This document shows, in pieces, positions 39,339 to 47,037 of a stretch of DNA of 64,000 nucleotides. Source of the stretch: a virus; the IMG/VR virus record IMGVR_UViG_3300021197_001442, positions 31,020 to 95,019 of that record; one strand, 5' to 3'. The position numbers were made by a program, and so were the translations under genes. Position 1 is the stretch's first letter; the number at the start of each line of letters is the position of its first letter. The notes beneath the pieces were generated by a model. The model saw only the letters and a program-made list of their open reading frames with translations, did no database searches and was not told where the DNA came from.

Positions 39339-39936
39339 CAATTACCTCCTGCTCTTTACTCTGTGACTCCTCATTCGTTGTAGGGGTTGTATCTGGACAA
39401 TCCATACGCTTCCTGGCTGAAGTTGAGTTAGTTGTAGCCGCTATCTGGTTCGGGTCAATAATGCCTATATACTGTCCATACTGGCCCTGTCCATGAGTAT
39501 AGAAACGAACTCTTATTATGTTGCCAGGCTGCGGGAGAGAACTATCGCTCCCTTGCCTAGCGTAAAATATTGGATGCATCATAATCGCTAAATTCTTTTG
39601 TAGCTCACAAAACTCTGCCTCTGGTTTTGGAATAGCAGCGTGCAACTTTGGAATTCTAGCAATAACCTTAACCAGAGCTTTAGAATCATCGCCTTCGTTG
39701 TTTACCTCTCCTGGGATCTTGCCTGTGTAGTCATAAGAAGCGGCTAAACAACGAGCTTCGTATTCTGATTCAGAGTCGTCTGATAAGGCGTCAGAGTATA
39801 CTTTACCTATGACTGCTGCAACTGACTCGAAAGTACCTTCAGTAAATTTATTTTTTCTTATACCAAATCTTGATACTGTGTCGCTGTTTAAAGTTTGTAG
39901 CTTGTCCTTTTTAAGCAAATCCTCTAGGTTACTCAT
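39325..39936 (-). CDS. baseplate hub/spike OB-fold-like protein, 203 aa
   Basis: The central region has an OB-fold-like strand pattern (ALVKVIARIPKLHAAIPKP, then PGNIIRVRFYTHGQ and QYGQYIGIID) similar to the N-terminal domain of gp5/VgrG-type spike proteins. The C-terminus is a disordered Ser/Thr/Glu tail. It overlaps the 96-aa gene by 8 bp and the spike gene by 14 bp. The pairing with the HxH-tip protein suggests the spike is split into an OB-fold piece and a needle piece. The fold assignment is by visual pattern only. Confidence 0.7.
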   Translation of the reverse strand: MSNLEDLLKKDKLQTLNSDTVSRFGIRKNKFTEGTFESVAAVIGKVYSDALSDDSESEYEARCLAASYDYTGKIPGEVNNEGDDSKALVKVIARIPKLHAAIPKPEAEFCELQKNLAIMMHPIFYARQGSDSSLPQPGNIIRVRFYTHGQGQYGQYIGIIDPNQIAATTNSTSARKRMDCPDTTPTTNEESQSKEQEVIDGQK

Positions 39937-40219
39937 TAGAACCTTCCTGGATCAGCCCGAATAACTCTTCTTTATCTTGAGCAGTTAAGCCAACTTCCTT
40001 GGTCTGGTTTTTCTGTATGAGCGCAGCTACTTTGACTAGCTGCTCGTTTGAGCGCTGTAGAGTTTCGACATACTTAGAAGCTGTAAGTCCGACCTCGCGG
40101 TGGCGAGTTTCGTCTTTACTCATATAACGAACAACATCGTCCAGAAGCTCTCTCGTGATCTTTCTGTCGTTGTCTATATTCTTTATAGCCTGTTCTAAGT
40201 AATGGTCTAGCTTTTTCAA
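39929..40219 (-). CDS. small phage protein of unknown function, 96 aa
   Basis: An all-helical, charged protein (KNIDNDRKITRELLDDVVRY, then ASKYVETLQRSNEQLVKVAA) without Cys or catalytic motif. It overlaps the sigma-factor stop by 4 bp and the OB-fold gene by 8 bp, linking regulatory and structural genes. The helical segments with regular Leu/Val spacing suggest an oligomer or coiled coil. I do not recognise the family; a small terminase subunit was considered but there is no HTH. Confidence 0.7.
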   Translation of the reverse strand: MKKLDHYLEQAIKNIDNDRKITRELLDDVVRYMSKDETRHREVGLTASKYVETLQRSNEQLVKVAALIQKNQTKEVGLTAQDKEELFGLIQEGSNE

Positions 40220-40911
40220 AATTTACCCTCTTCCCAGCGATGCTTAAATGCTCTGTATTTGGTTCTTAATTTATTAAGATTATTAACGACCTGTTTGGTA
40301 TTGAGACCAGTAATCTCTCGAATGTATAAATAAATAGCTTTCTTATTAAAAATTAAATTAGGATTATCTCTATCTTCAAGCAAAATCTTGACTGCTTGGA
40401 GTACTTTCTCTTCATTTGCTTTAAGTTTTAGTTTCTCCCAGCCCTCTATCTCTTTCCACAGAAGGTTCCAAAATTCTTCGTCTTCCCTCTCTTGTTCATA
40501 CATTATACGCACTGAAGCGTATTCCAATTGATGATCGGCTGTTAGATGGTCTAGCTCAACCTCTCTCCTATTCTGTTGGTTGGTTTTCTTAACTTTGTGA
40601 ATGAACCAGTTTTTGGTTATAACACTAAAATATGAAAAAGCTTTAGAACCTTTGTCAGGATTGTACTTGTGCAAAATGGTGGTTAGATATATTTTGCACT
40701 CTTCTCTAAGATCTTCTATATTGGGAAGACTTGTGAACTTATATGTAAAAACAATTTTATCAACCATCTCGTTAAAAGCTGGCTGTATGTACTTGCCATA
40801 CAAAATTGTTCTTTCTCTAGAGTTTGTGCTATTATTATAAGCTATTATTGCATCTTCATGTTCCTGTGTAAAATATAATCTTTTTGTACGCTTACGCCTC
40901 TTCCTTGCCAT
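40216..40911 (-). CDS. late sigma factor, T4 gp55-like, 231 aa
   Basis: A sigma70-family protein that directs host RNA polymerase to phage late promoters. The region-2 core is visible: LREECKIYLTTILHKYNP, then GSKAFSYFSVITKNWFIHKV, the aromatic/basic pattern of sigma region 2 melting and -10 recognition. A degenerate region-4-like HTH may lie at the C-terminus (IYLYIREITGLNTKQVVNNL). The N-terminus is very basic (ARKRRKRTKR). ATG 40911 is chosen because AGGAGG lies 9 nt upstream; a longer reading frame from 40977 would overlap the membrane-protein gene. This factor is the likely reader of the CACTATTTAWA motif. No gp33 or gp45 gene is in the window. Confidence 0.85.
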   Translation of the reverse strand: MARKRRKRTKRLYFTQEHEDAIIAYNNSTNSRERTILYGKYIQPAFNEMVDKIVFTYKFTSLPNIEDLREECKIYLTTILHKYNPDKGSKAFSYFSVITKNWFIHKVKKTNQQNRREVELDHLTADHQLEYASVRIMYEQEREDEEFWNLLWKEIEGWEKLKLKANEEKVLQAVKILLEDRDNPNLIFNKKAIYLYIREITGLNTKQVVNNLNKLRTKYRAFKHRWEEGKF

Positions 40912-41215
40912 CTGGTTCGACCTCCTGTTCTGGTTCTTCTGTCTCTTCTGGTTCTGCCAGGAGGAAAATCTCTTCATAGCCAGCTAATTCCTCTCTTACA
41001 GCATTGGTATGCTCCAACAGGTAGGACAGCGTAGGGTCTCCGTAAAATCTCTCTAATTCATACACTTCTTTTAAGTGTAAGTTATAAGCAGATACTACCT
41101 CGTACAAAAGACCAAGATTGTCAGATAAATACAGAAGGTTGCTTAGAGTATTCCTTGCATACCACACTAAAAATATATTTATCAATACAGACAACACTAA
41201 AGCAAACTCAACCAT
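40892..41215 (-). CDS. small membrane protein, 107 aa
   Basis: One N-terminal transmembrane helix (residues about 4-22, FALVLSVLINIFLVWYA), followed by a helical region and a very acidic tail (EPEETEEPEQEVEPDGKEEA). It overlaps FmdB-like by 8 bp and the sigma factor by 20 bp. I do not recognise a family. Location next to the late sigma factor suggests it is expressed together with it. An inner-membrane anchor or holin-like accessory role cannot be judged from sequence. Confidence 0.7.
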   Translation of the reverse strand: MVEFALVLSVLINIFLVWYARNTLSNLLYLSDNLGLLYEVVSAYNLHLKEVYELERFYGDPTLSYLLEHTNAVREELAGYEEIFLLAEPEETEEPEQEVEPDGKEEA

Positions 41216-41450
41216 TGTAATCCTCTTTTAATTTTCTTTTTTCATCCTGGACATCTCTTTTCGCATCTTCAATGTATTCTCTTACAAGAGACCCTGCACT
41301 TGAGGGTTTGCTAACACTAAAAAATAATGATGGTATCCTACTAACAGGACCACCACCACATAAAGCACACGTATCCACAACCTCTGTCATGGAATGACGT
41401 GCCTCAAATTCTCCATCGCACTCAGAACACCTATAATTATACTTCGGCAT
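41208..41450 (-). CDS. FmdB-type zinc-ribbon protein, 80 aa
   Basis: A short protein with four cysteines in the FmdB arrangement: C8-x2-C11 and C28-x2-C31, inside YNYRCSECDGEFEARHSM and DTCALCGGGPVSRIP. FmdB zinc ribbons are small regulatory or nucleic-acid-binding proteins of uncertain role and occur in many phages. The C-terminal third is a charged helix (REYIEDAKRDVQDEKRKLKE). It lies between the 65-aa gene and the membrane-protein gene in the regulatory cluster that ends with the sigma factor. Confidence 0.85.
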   Translation of the reverse strand: MPKYNYRCSECDGEFEARHSMTEVVDTCALCGGGPVSRIPSLFFSVSKPSSAGSLVREYIEDAKRDVQDEKRKLKEDYNG

Positions 41451-41460
41451 TCTTTTTTTC

Positions 41461-41658
41461 TCAGCAATCTTCTTGGGCGCTGTCGTCGAGTTTAACTGTT
41501 GGAGGATTCATAACCATAAGGCCACCCTCGCTAAGTCTAAACTTAAAGCCCTTAAGCACTGGTACAATATCAGATTGCTCCAATAGAGACTTCTGTAGGG
41601 CCATCATCAAAGCTCCCATAGCCTGATCGCTAAGGTGCATACTATTTTCATCACTCAT
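41461..41658 (-). CDS. small conserved-looking phage protein, 65 aa
   Basis: A short protein (HLSDQAMGALMMALQKSLLE, then DIVPVLKGFKFRLSEGGLMV) with an amphipathic helix followed by two strands. No motif is known to me. The start overlaps the Gmd stop by 8 bp, so it is the first gene after the glycan island, translated in the same transcript. Good codon structure and tight packing support that it is real. Confidence 0.7.
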   Translation of the reverse strand: MSDENSMHLSDQAMGALMMALQKSLLEQSDIVPVLKGFKFRLSEGGLMVMNPPTVKLDDSAQEDC

Positions 41659-42649
41659 TGTTTAGCTCCTTTAATGCTAATTTGTAATCTTCCTCATACA
41701 TGAGCTTTGCTAGCTCTTTAAATTTTATTTTCGGCTGCCATCCCAAGTGGGCTTTTGCTTTTGCTGGGTTGCCCAGTAATAAAGGTACTTCATGTGGTCT
41801 AAAAAGCCTTTTGTCTATTTCTACATGCTCTTCAACGCTTAGTCCTGCATGTGCGAATACCTCGTCAAGAAACTCTCTAACTGTGTGGGTCTCGCCAGTG
41901 GCTATGACATAGTCATCTGGCTTGTCTTTCTGGAGCATCATCCACATGGCCACAACATAGTCACCAGCATAACCCCAATCTCGCTTGGCATCTAAATTTC
42001 CTAGATACAGCTTTTCTTGAACTCCTAACTTTATCCGTGCCGCTGCCATAGTTATTTTGCGAGTTACAAAAGTTTCACCCCTGCGGGGGGATTCATGATT
42101 AAATAGTATTCCTGAGGAGGCGTGAATACCGTAGCTTTCTCTGTAGTTTCTAACAAGATGGTGAGCGCACACTTTTGCACAAGCGTAAGGAGAAGCAGGC
42201 ATCAACAAAGTTTCCTCTGTCTGTGGGACTAATGGATTATCACCAAACATTTCGGATGAGGATGCCTGGTAATATTTAATCGATCGGTCGGTGTTGCGGA
42301 TACACTCCAATATGTTTAGCGTGCCCATAGCTATTGTTTTTAGAGTCTCTTCGGGGACATCAAACGATACCCTAACGTGCGACTGAGCGGCCAAGTTGTA
42401 AAACTCGGAAGGGGAGTATTCTCCTAGGATCCTGTATAAGCAACTGCTATCATGCAGCGAGTAATATTCTAAATAAAAATTAGGATTTTTAAATAAGTGG
42501 TTTATCCTGTCTGTGCTTATCAAAGAGGTTCTCCTCTTTAACCCTACCACTTTGTAACCCTTGTCTAACAAAAATTCAGCTAGATATGAACCATCTTGGC
42601 CAGTTATGCCGGTAATCATTGCTATTTTCTTATCTGGTATATTCTTCAT
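41651..42649 (-). CDS. gmd: GDP-mannose 4,6-dehydratase family (Gmd-like), 332 aa
   Basis: A short-chain dehydratase that turns a GDP-hexose (or GDP-heptose) into its 4-keto-6-deoxy form using bound NADP. Visible features: GITGQDGSYLAEFLL nucleotide-binding loop, QASSSEMFG catalytic Ser/Glu segment, SPYACAKVCAHHL (Tyr/Lys pair), and the LFNHESPRRGETFVTRKI segment that contacts the nucleotide. ATG 42649 is chosen for its AGGAGG 5 nt upstream. It pairs with the Fcl-like gene upstream (20-bp overlap). With the GmhA-like isomerase nearby, a 6-deoxy-heptose rather than fucose product is possible, but the sequence does not decide this. Confidence 0.93.
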   Translation of the reverse strand: MKNIPDKKIAMITGITGQDGSYLAEFLLDKGYKVVGLKRRTSLISTDRINHLFKNPNFYLEYYSLHDSSCLYRILGEYSPSEFYNLAAQSHVRVSFDVPEETLKTIAMGTLNILECIRNTDRSIKYYQASSSEMFGDNPLVPQTEETLLMPASPYACAKVCAHHLVRNYRESYGIHASSGILFNHESPRRGETFVTRKITMAAARIKLGVQEKLYLGNLDAKRDWGYAGDYVVAMWMMLQKDKPDDYVIATGETHTVREFLDEVFAHAGLSVEEHVEIDKRLFRPHEVPLLLGNPAKAKAHLGWQPKIKFKELAKLMYEEDYKLALKELNNE

Positions 42650-43523
42650 ACGTCCTCCTAAAGCCTTCCTCAAACGGAACAAAGTTATAATCACCTATTA
42701 AATGTAATAGCGCAACATTACTACCATCTTTCCTGTGTTGTCCATCTAAATCCCCGTTAAAAGACACCTCCACTTTCTTGTTGGCTACCTTAAACCCTAT
42801 GTCTATCATTTCTTTAATTGAATGGCTCTCTCCGGGAGCAACAATTAAAGGAGCGTCCGTGTGGTGACTATTTAGTAGCTTTTCTATGATTTCCACCATA
42901 TCATCAACATACAATTGCTGTCTAATTGCATTTCCGGAACCCCAAAACATTACCTTATCCCCGCTGTTGGCTAATGCACATCGGTGGACCAGAGAGGCTA
43001 CAAAGTGGGATGACTCTTCTCCGAACTTGTCTTCAGGGCCGTACAGATTACAGGGGGAAAAAGTTGAGTAATTTCTTCCATATTGTTTTCTGTATGACAT
43101 ACTAGCAACGTGCAACATCCTTTTTGACATTGCATACGACATGTTAGAGGCCGCTGGGGGGCCATTAAAAATATCAACCTCAGTAAATGGGTATCTGCCC
43201 ACTTTATCAGGAAACGCGCATGTGCTAAGGGCTGACAACACCCTAGCCACGTCGAACTCATGGGCCTGTTGTAGTACATTGGCGTTAATCATGTTATTCT
43301 TATACGCGAAGTCAGCTTGCCTTGTAACGTTTTCCTTAACACCGCCCACCATTGATGCAAGATGTATCACTGCCTCTGGTCTCACATCTTTAAATAAATC
43401 CTTCACTTGTGATGTACAAGTAAGATCACAATCACCAGAAGATAAATAAATCCACTGCGGGAATGACAGCCTTAGCCGCCTTCCTAGGAAACCTGAGCCG
43501 CCTGTAACTAAAATCCTACTCAC
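42630..43523 (-). CDS. GDP-4-keto-6-deoxy sugar epimerase-reductase (Fcl/WcaG-like), 297 aa
   Basis: Acts after Gmd to epimerise and reduce the 4-keto sugar. The N-terminal ILVTGGSGFLGRRL binds NADPH; VLSALSTCAFPD holds the catalytic Ser and Cys of the Fcl family; YAMSKRML gives Tyr and Lys; YSTFSPCNLYGPEDKFGEES matches the substrate-binding region. Length is close to E. coli Fcl (321). It overlaps the SIS gene by 4 bp and Gmd by 20 bp. GDP-L-fucose is the classical product, but enzymes of this family also serve GDP-6-deoxy-heptose pathways. Confidence 0.9.
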   Translation of the reverse strand: MSRILVTGGSGFLGRRLRLSFPQWIYLSSGDCDLTCTSQVKDLFKDVRPEAVIHLASMVGGVKENVTRQADFAYKNNMINANVLQQAHEFDVARVLSALSTCAFPDKVGRYPFTEVDIFNGPPAASNMSYAMSKRMLHVASMSYRKQYGRNYSTFSPCNLYGPEDKFGEESSHFVASLVHRCALANSGDKVMFWGSGNAIRQQLYVDDMVEIIEKLLNSHHTDAPLIVAPGESHSIKEMIDIGFKVANKKVEVSFNGDLDGQHRKDGSNVALLHLIGDYNFVPFEEGFRRTYEEYTR

Positions 43524-44104
43524 GCTTTTCTTAGCTCCGAATCTTTCAGGCGATCTTTCTCTTGCCTAATCGAGGGACAGTGATTTCCTGTCCTGTGGAT
43601 TAGGTCATAAAAAATCATAAGAATGGAGACTTCTACAGTATGGAAATAATTACATTTAATTGATAATTCATCAATCCCATCTCTCAGGAACTCAGACTCA
43701 CTACCACTAATTAAAAACGTAGCAAACCCTTCATCTTCTCCCCAATGCAGTGTATTAATGACGTTTCCAGAATTACCGGAACAAGAAAGGCCAATAATTA
43801 GGCACTCTTCAGGATTTTCAACACTCGCTATTGTCTGAAGCCACCTAATAAATATCTGACTGTAGCCATGATCGTTAGCATTAGAAGTAATAAACCCAAC
43901 ACTGTCAAAAGAGTAGACTGCTTTGTTTGGTATTAATCTTGACAAGTCTGTTGCCATGTGACTTGCTACATAATGCAAGCCGCCATTACCTATAAGAAAT
44001 ATTTTCTTTGCCTTATTGACCTTCTCTACCAGCGTAGTGTATTCGTCGCTAGAAGCGGCGACCATGCACTTATCTTCAATATTCTCAAAATCAATCAACA
44101 TCAT
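43520..44104 (-). CDS. SIS-domain phosphosugar isomerase, GmhA-like, 194 aa
   Basis: A single SIS domain. The pattern follows GmhA: IFLIGNGGLHYVASHMATDL, ITSNANDHGYSQIFIRWL, and IIGLSCSGNSGNVINTLHW. GmhA converts sedoheptulose 7-phosphate to D-glycero-D-manno-heptose 7-phosphate, the first step to GDP- or ADP-heptose. The split transketolase 8 kb upstream in the same island could supply sedoheptulose 7-phosphate. No heptose kinase or guanylyltransferase (HddA/HddC) is seen in the window. It is placed directly before the Fcl-Gmd pair with 4-bp overlaps on both sides. Confidence 0.85.
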   Translation of the reverse strand: MMLIDFENIEDKCMVAASSDEYTTLVEKVNKAKKIFLIGNGGLHYVASHMATDLSRLIPNKAVYSFDSVGFITSNANDHGYSQIFIRWLQTIASVENPEECLIIGLSCSGNSGNVINTLHWGEDEGFATFLISGSESEFLRDGIDELSIKCNYFHTVEVSILMIFYDLIHRTGNHCPSIRQEKDRLKDSELRKA

Positions 44105-45264
44105 ATTATTGTCTCTCTAAAAATTTGTAATGCATGCTCAACTTCATGCTCATTTAAATTTAAGTTTGGCCTCAGCCTAATTGACTTAAAACCTGTCTTA
44201 TTGCAAATTAATCCATTTCTATATAAATTCTCTACTACTATATCACGCTTTTGAGAGTTTGGCAAGTCAAATCCTATAATTAAACCACAATTTCTCAAAT
44301 TTAATATCCCATCTATCTCTGAGAGTCCGCGAACTAAAGTGCTACTTTGAATATTCACATTATCAAGTATATTGTACTGATTGTACGCCCTTATGATATA
44401 CTTGCACCTGACCATGTCAGATATATCCCCGTCCCAAGTAACCTCAAGTCTAATGGAATTTTGTTTACTAAAGATGTCACTATACTTTTCTTTCACCATA
44501 ATGCCAGAAAGTTGCGTCTTCTTACCAAAGATCACAACATCTGGCTCGATGCCTAGATGTTCGTAATACCAGAGTTTCCCGGTGCCCCCAAAGCCAACTT
44601 GAATTTCATCAAAAACTAGAGGCACGTCATATTCATCACAAGCTTGCCTAATCTGTTTAAAAAAATGCTTGTCAAAGTAGATATCCCCAGCGCTACATTG
44701 CACTGGTTCTACAATCAGACAAGTGACTTCAGTCGTTCTAAATAGTTTATAAACTTCTTTGATATCTGGCCGGATCTTGGTTGAATATGGCTCTGGGAAC
44801 CCGGCTAACCTAACGTCTGCGCCGGGAAATCTTGATGTGATAAAACCACCGTAACTGTTTATCCCATGAAAACTGTTGTCGAAGGACACAATATTTAGAT
44901 TGTGACATTTTTTATACTGTAGGCAAGTCTTAATCGCTGCTTCTACCGCTAATGCTCCAGTACACGAATAGTGGAAGTGAGAAAACAGCCCTCTTCCAGC
45001 ATACTCCCGGAACATTTTATCAAATTCATCAGTCTCATTTGAGGTGAACTCACAGTTGTTGACTTTGTACCTTGACACTCTCAAATACTCCCGCTTGAAC
45101 TCAGGAGTAGAGAATATAGGATGACTGTACCCTAAAGGCAACGATGCATACATTCCAAAAAAATCTAGATACTGTCTTTGCGTATTTCTATCGAAAAGAT
45201 ATGAATCATGACTTTTATCAAAATCTACTTTGATATTAAATTTTGTGCTTCGTGCTATAGACAT
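44101..45264 (-). CDS. class III PLP aminotransferase (lysine-6-aminotransferase-like), 387 aa
   Basis: A fold-type I, class III transaminase. The FGKKTQLSG segment holds the PLP lysine (K248 or K249), FDEIQVGFGGTG has the PLP Asp219, and YSCTGALAVEAAIK and SFDNSFHGINSYGG match the family. The KKTQ form resembles L-lysine 6-aminotransferases rather than GABA aminotransferases. In this island it more likely aminates a keto-sugar or keto-cyclitol. It overlaps the cyclase by 10 bp and the GmhA-like gene by 4 bp, so the cyclase, SDR and aminotransferase are translated as a block. The substrate is unknown. Confidence 0.88.
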   Translation of the reverse strand: MSIARSTKFNIKVDFDKSHDSYLFDRNTQRQYLDFFGMYASLPLGYSHPIFSTPEFKREYLRVSRYKVNNCEFTSNETDEFDKMFREYAGRGLFSHFHYSCTGALAVEAAIKTCLQYKKCHNLNIVSFDNSFHGINSYGGFITSRFPGADVRLAGFPEPYSTKIRPDIKEVYKLFRTTEVTCLIVEPVQCSAGDIYFDKHFFKQIRQACDEYDVPLVFDEIQVGFGGTGKLWYYEHLGIEPDVVIFGKKTQLSGIMVKEKYSDIFSKQNSIRLEVTWDGDISDMVRCKYIIRAYNQYNILDNVNIQSSTLVRGLSEIDGILNLRNCGLIIGFDLPNSQKRDIVVENLYRNGLICNKTGFKSIRLRPNLNLNEHEVEHALQIFRETII

Positions 45265-46328
45265 AAACTCCCTACCATATATTCATGAATAATATTTTTC
45301 AATTCTTGATGATCGATAATTTTAGTCACTCGTATATCACCTAACTCGTAAGGTAACACGCAAACTATACAGTCATCAATATTTTTCTTATCTTTCTTTA
45401 GTAAAGAGTAATACTCTTCTTCCAACTCTATGGGTACTCTATAGTCAATCAAATTCATTTTGATCGCAGAATATAATTCTTCATATTGTTTCTTGTTGAT
45501 GAAACCTTTTCTAAATGAAATATAGTTTGCTAGATCCATACCAATCGTGACTGCGAGTCCATGAGGCACCCTGTATCCGCTGATCGCTTCGATTGCATGG
45601 CCAAAAGTATGACCATAGTTAAAGACTCTTCTTTCGTTCTCATCAAACTCATCTTTTTCGACCATATTTCTTTTAATTCGTAAGCTCTCAGCGATATACT
45701 GCGACAGATGCCCAACAGGATTGGATAATATGTTATGGTAGTCGCCAACAAATCTAGTAATAAGTTCACTATTTTCTATAAGGTAGTAGTGTAATATTTC
45801 ACCAATACCTGATTTAATATCATTGATACTCAATGTTTCTAGAAACTCTGGACAGCAATTGATGTGTGACGGCGGATAAAAAGTTCCTATTGCGTTTTTA
45901 GTGTTTAAGAAGTTTATAGAACTCTTACTTCCAATACAACTATCTGCTTGAGCTAACAAGGTTGTGGGCATAAACTCCCACTCAACACCCCTATAGATAA
46001 CAGAAGAAACAAAAGCAGTGACATCTTGAGTTATGCCTCCACCAATTGCCAATAGCTTGTGATTTCTTTTAAACCCTACAGAAATTAGAAAACTAATCAC
46101 TTGTTCACAAGTCTTCAGTGTCTTAGTTTGTTCATTTGCTTCTATGACATAGGTTTTTGATGAATTAAACGACTCTTTAATTAGAGGATATATCATGTAT
46201 ATGTTTGAATCAACAATAACACATGTATTCTCGTCATAAGAGTCTAGCAAATTGCTATTTAAACTAGCAAAATTCACCATGTATTCCCTACGATATGATT
46301 TAACTTTTAATGGATCAAGTTCAAACAT
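45255..46328 (-). CDS. sugar-phosphate cyclase (3-dehydroquinate-synthase superfamily), 357 aa
   Basis: Closes a keto-sugar phosphate into a carbocycle using NAD and a metal. Signatures: IGGGITQDVTAFVSSVIYRG (96-113), MPTTLLAQADSCIGSK (120-135), KNAIGTFYPP, metal ligands E177 (GIGEILHYY), H240 (NYGHTFGHAIE) and H256 (VPHGLAV). The E-H-H spacing of 63 and 16 residues is nearly that of AroB. Besides dehydroquinate synthase, this superfamily includes cyclases acting on sedoheptulose 7-phosphate (valiolone-type) and glucose 6-phosphate (deoxyinosose). The setting inside a sugar island with transketolase, SDR, aminotransferase and a CMP transferase argues against shikimate metabolism. Which cyclase it is cannot be read from sequence by eye. 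Confidence 0.88.
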   Translation of the reverse strand: MFELDPLKVKSYRREYMVNFASLNSNLLDSYDENTCVIVDSNIYMIYPLIKESFNSSKTYVIEANEQTKTLKTCEQVISFLISVGFKRNHKLLAIGGGITQDVTAFVSSVIYRGVEWEFMPTTLLAQADSCIGSKSSINFLNTKNAIGTFYPPSHINCCPEFLETLSINDIKSGIGEILHYYLIENSELITRFVGDYHNILSNPVGHLSQYIAESLRIKRNMVEKDEFDENERRVFNYGHTFGHAIEAISGYRVPHGLAVTIGMDLANYISFRKGFINKKQYEELYSAIKMNLIDYRVPIELEEEYYSLLKKDKKNIDDCIVCVLPYELGDIRVTKIIDHQELKNIIHEYMVGSLCL

Positions 46329-47037
46329 TCACAAACCCACCATCAACAATTATATTTTGACCTGAAATGTACGAATTTAATTCGCTGGCCATAAACAAAA
46401 CGACTTTAGATATCTCAGCCGGTTCTGCCATTCGACCCATGGGAATATTCTGTGATATCTCTTGCATTCTCTCCGGCCCTAGCACTTGGCGAGTCAAGTC
46501 AGTGAGCGTGAAGCCAGGAGACACGGTGTTAACAAGTACGTTAAACCGCGATAGTTCAGCCGCTGACGCGAGGGTAAGACCTCTTAATCCAAACTTACTA
46601 GAAGAGTAAGCAGCACGCTTAGCGACACTAATAGAGCCCCATATAGATGCTATATTGATTATCTTGCCGTAACCCTGCTTGACCATGTTATCAACAACTG
46701 CTTGCTGTATTAAAAAAGGAGCGGTTAAATTTACTTTTAGGATGTGATCCCAATCCTCTCTCTTGACATCACAAAATGAATCGATTTTATTTATTCCAGC
46801 GTTGTTGATACAAATGTCATATGTTTGATTTGATATTACTTCAATAAATTTATTTGTACTTTCGTTATCTAAAAAGTCAACCTGCATGTATTCTACGCCT
46901 GGGAAGATACAGTGAGATTTCTTACCAGTGACGGTAAGAGTCGCACCAAGATCTAGCATGTCTTCCGCAATCTGCCTTCCAATGCCTCTGGTCCCTCCAG
47001 TGACAAGAACTCTTTTGTTTTTAAAATCAATTTTCAT
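46321..47037 (-). CDS. short-chain dehydrogenase/reductase (FabG-like), 238 aa
   Basis: A classical SDR: VLVTGGTRGIGRQIAEDM cofactor loop, CINNAGINKIDSF, catalytic Ser in IINIASIWGS and YSSSKFGLRG (Tyr-x3-Lys), closing with YISGQNIIVDGG. ATG 47037 is preferred; upstream in-frame ATGs would extend into the cupin coding region. The start lies 11 bp inside the end of the CMP-transferase gene and the stop overlaps the cyclase by 8 bp. A job as ketoreductase or oxidase on the cyclase product or on a sugar is suggested by context. Confidence 0.9.
   Translation of the reverse strand: MKIDFKNKRVLVTGGTRGIGRQIAEDMLDLGATLTVTGKKSHCIFPGVEYMQVDFLDNESTNKFIEVISNQTYDICINNAGINKIDSFCDVKREDWDHILKVNLTAPFLIQQAVVDNMVKQGYGKIINIASIWGSISVAKRAAYSSSKFGLRGLTLASAAELSRFNVLVNTVSPGFTLTDLTRQVLGPERMQEISQNIPMGRMAEPAEISKVVLFMASELNSYISGQNIIVDGGFVNV

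Noticed and set aside
39929-40219. Small terminase subunit
   Set aside because: Size is suitable, but no HTH and no large terminase nearby.
45255-46328. Shikimate pathway dehydroquinate synthase (aroB)
   Set aside because: Context is a sugar island with no other shikimate genes, so the specific name was withheld.
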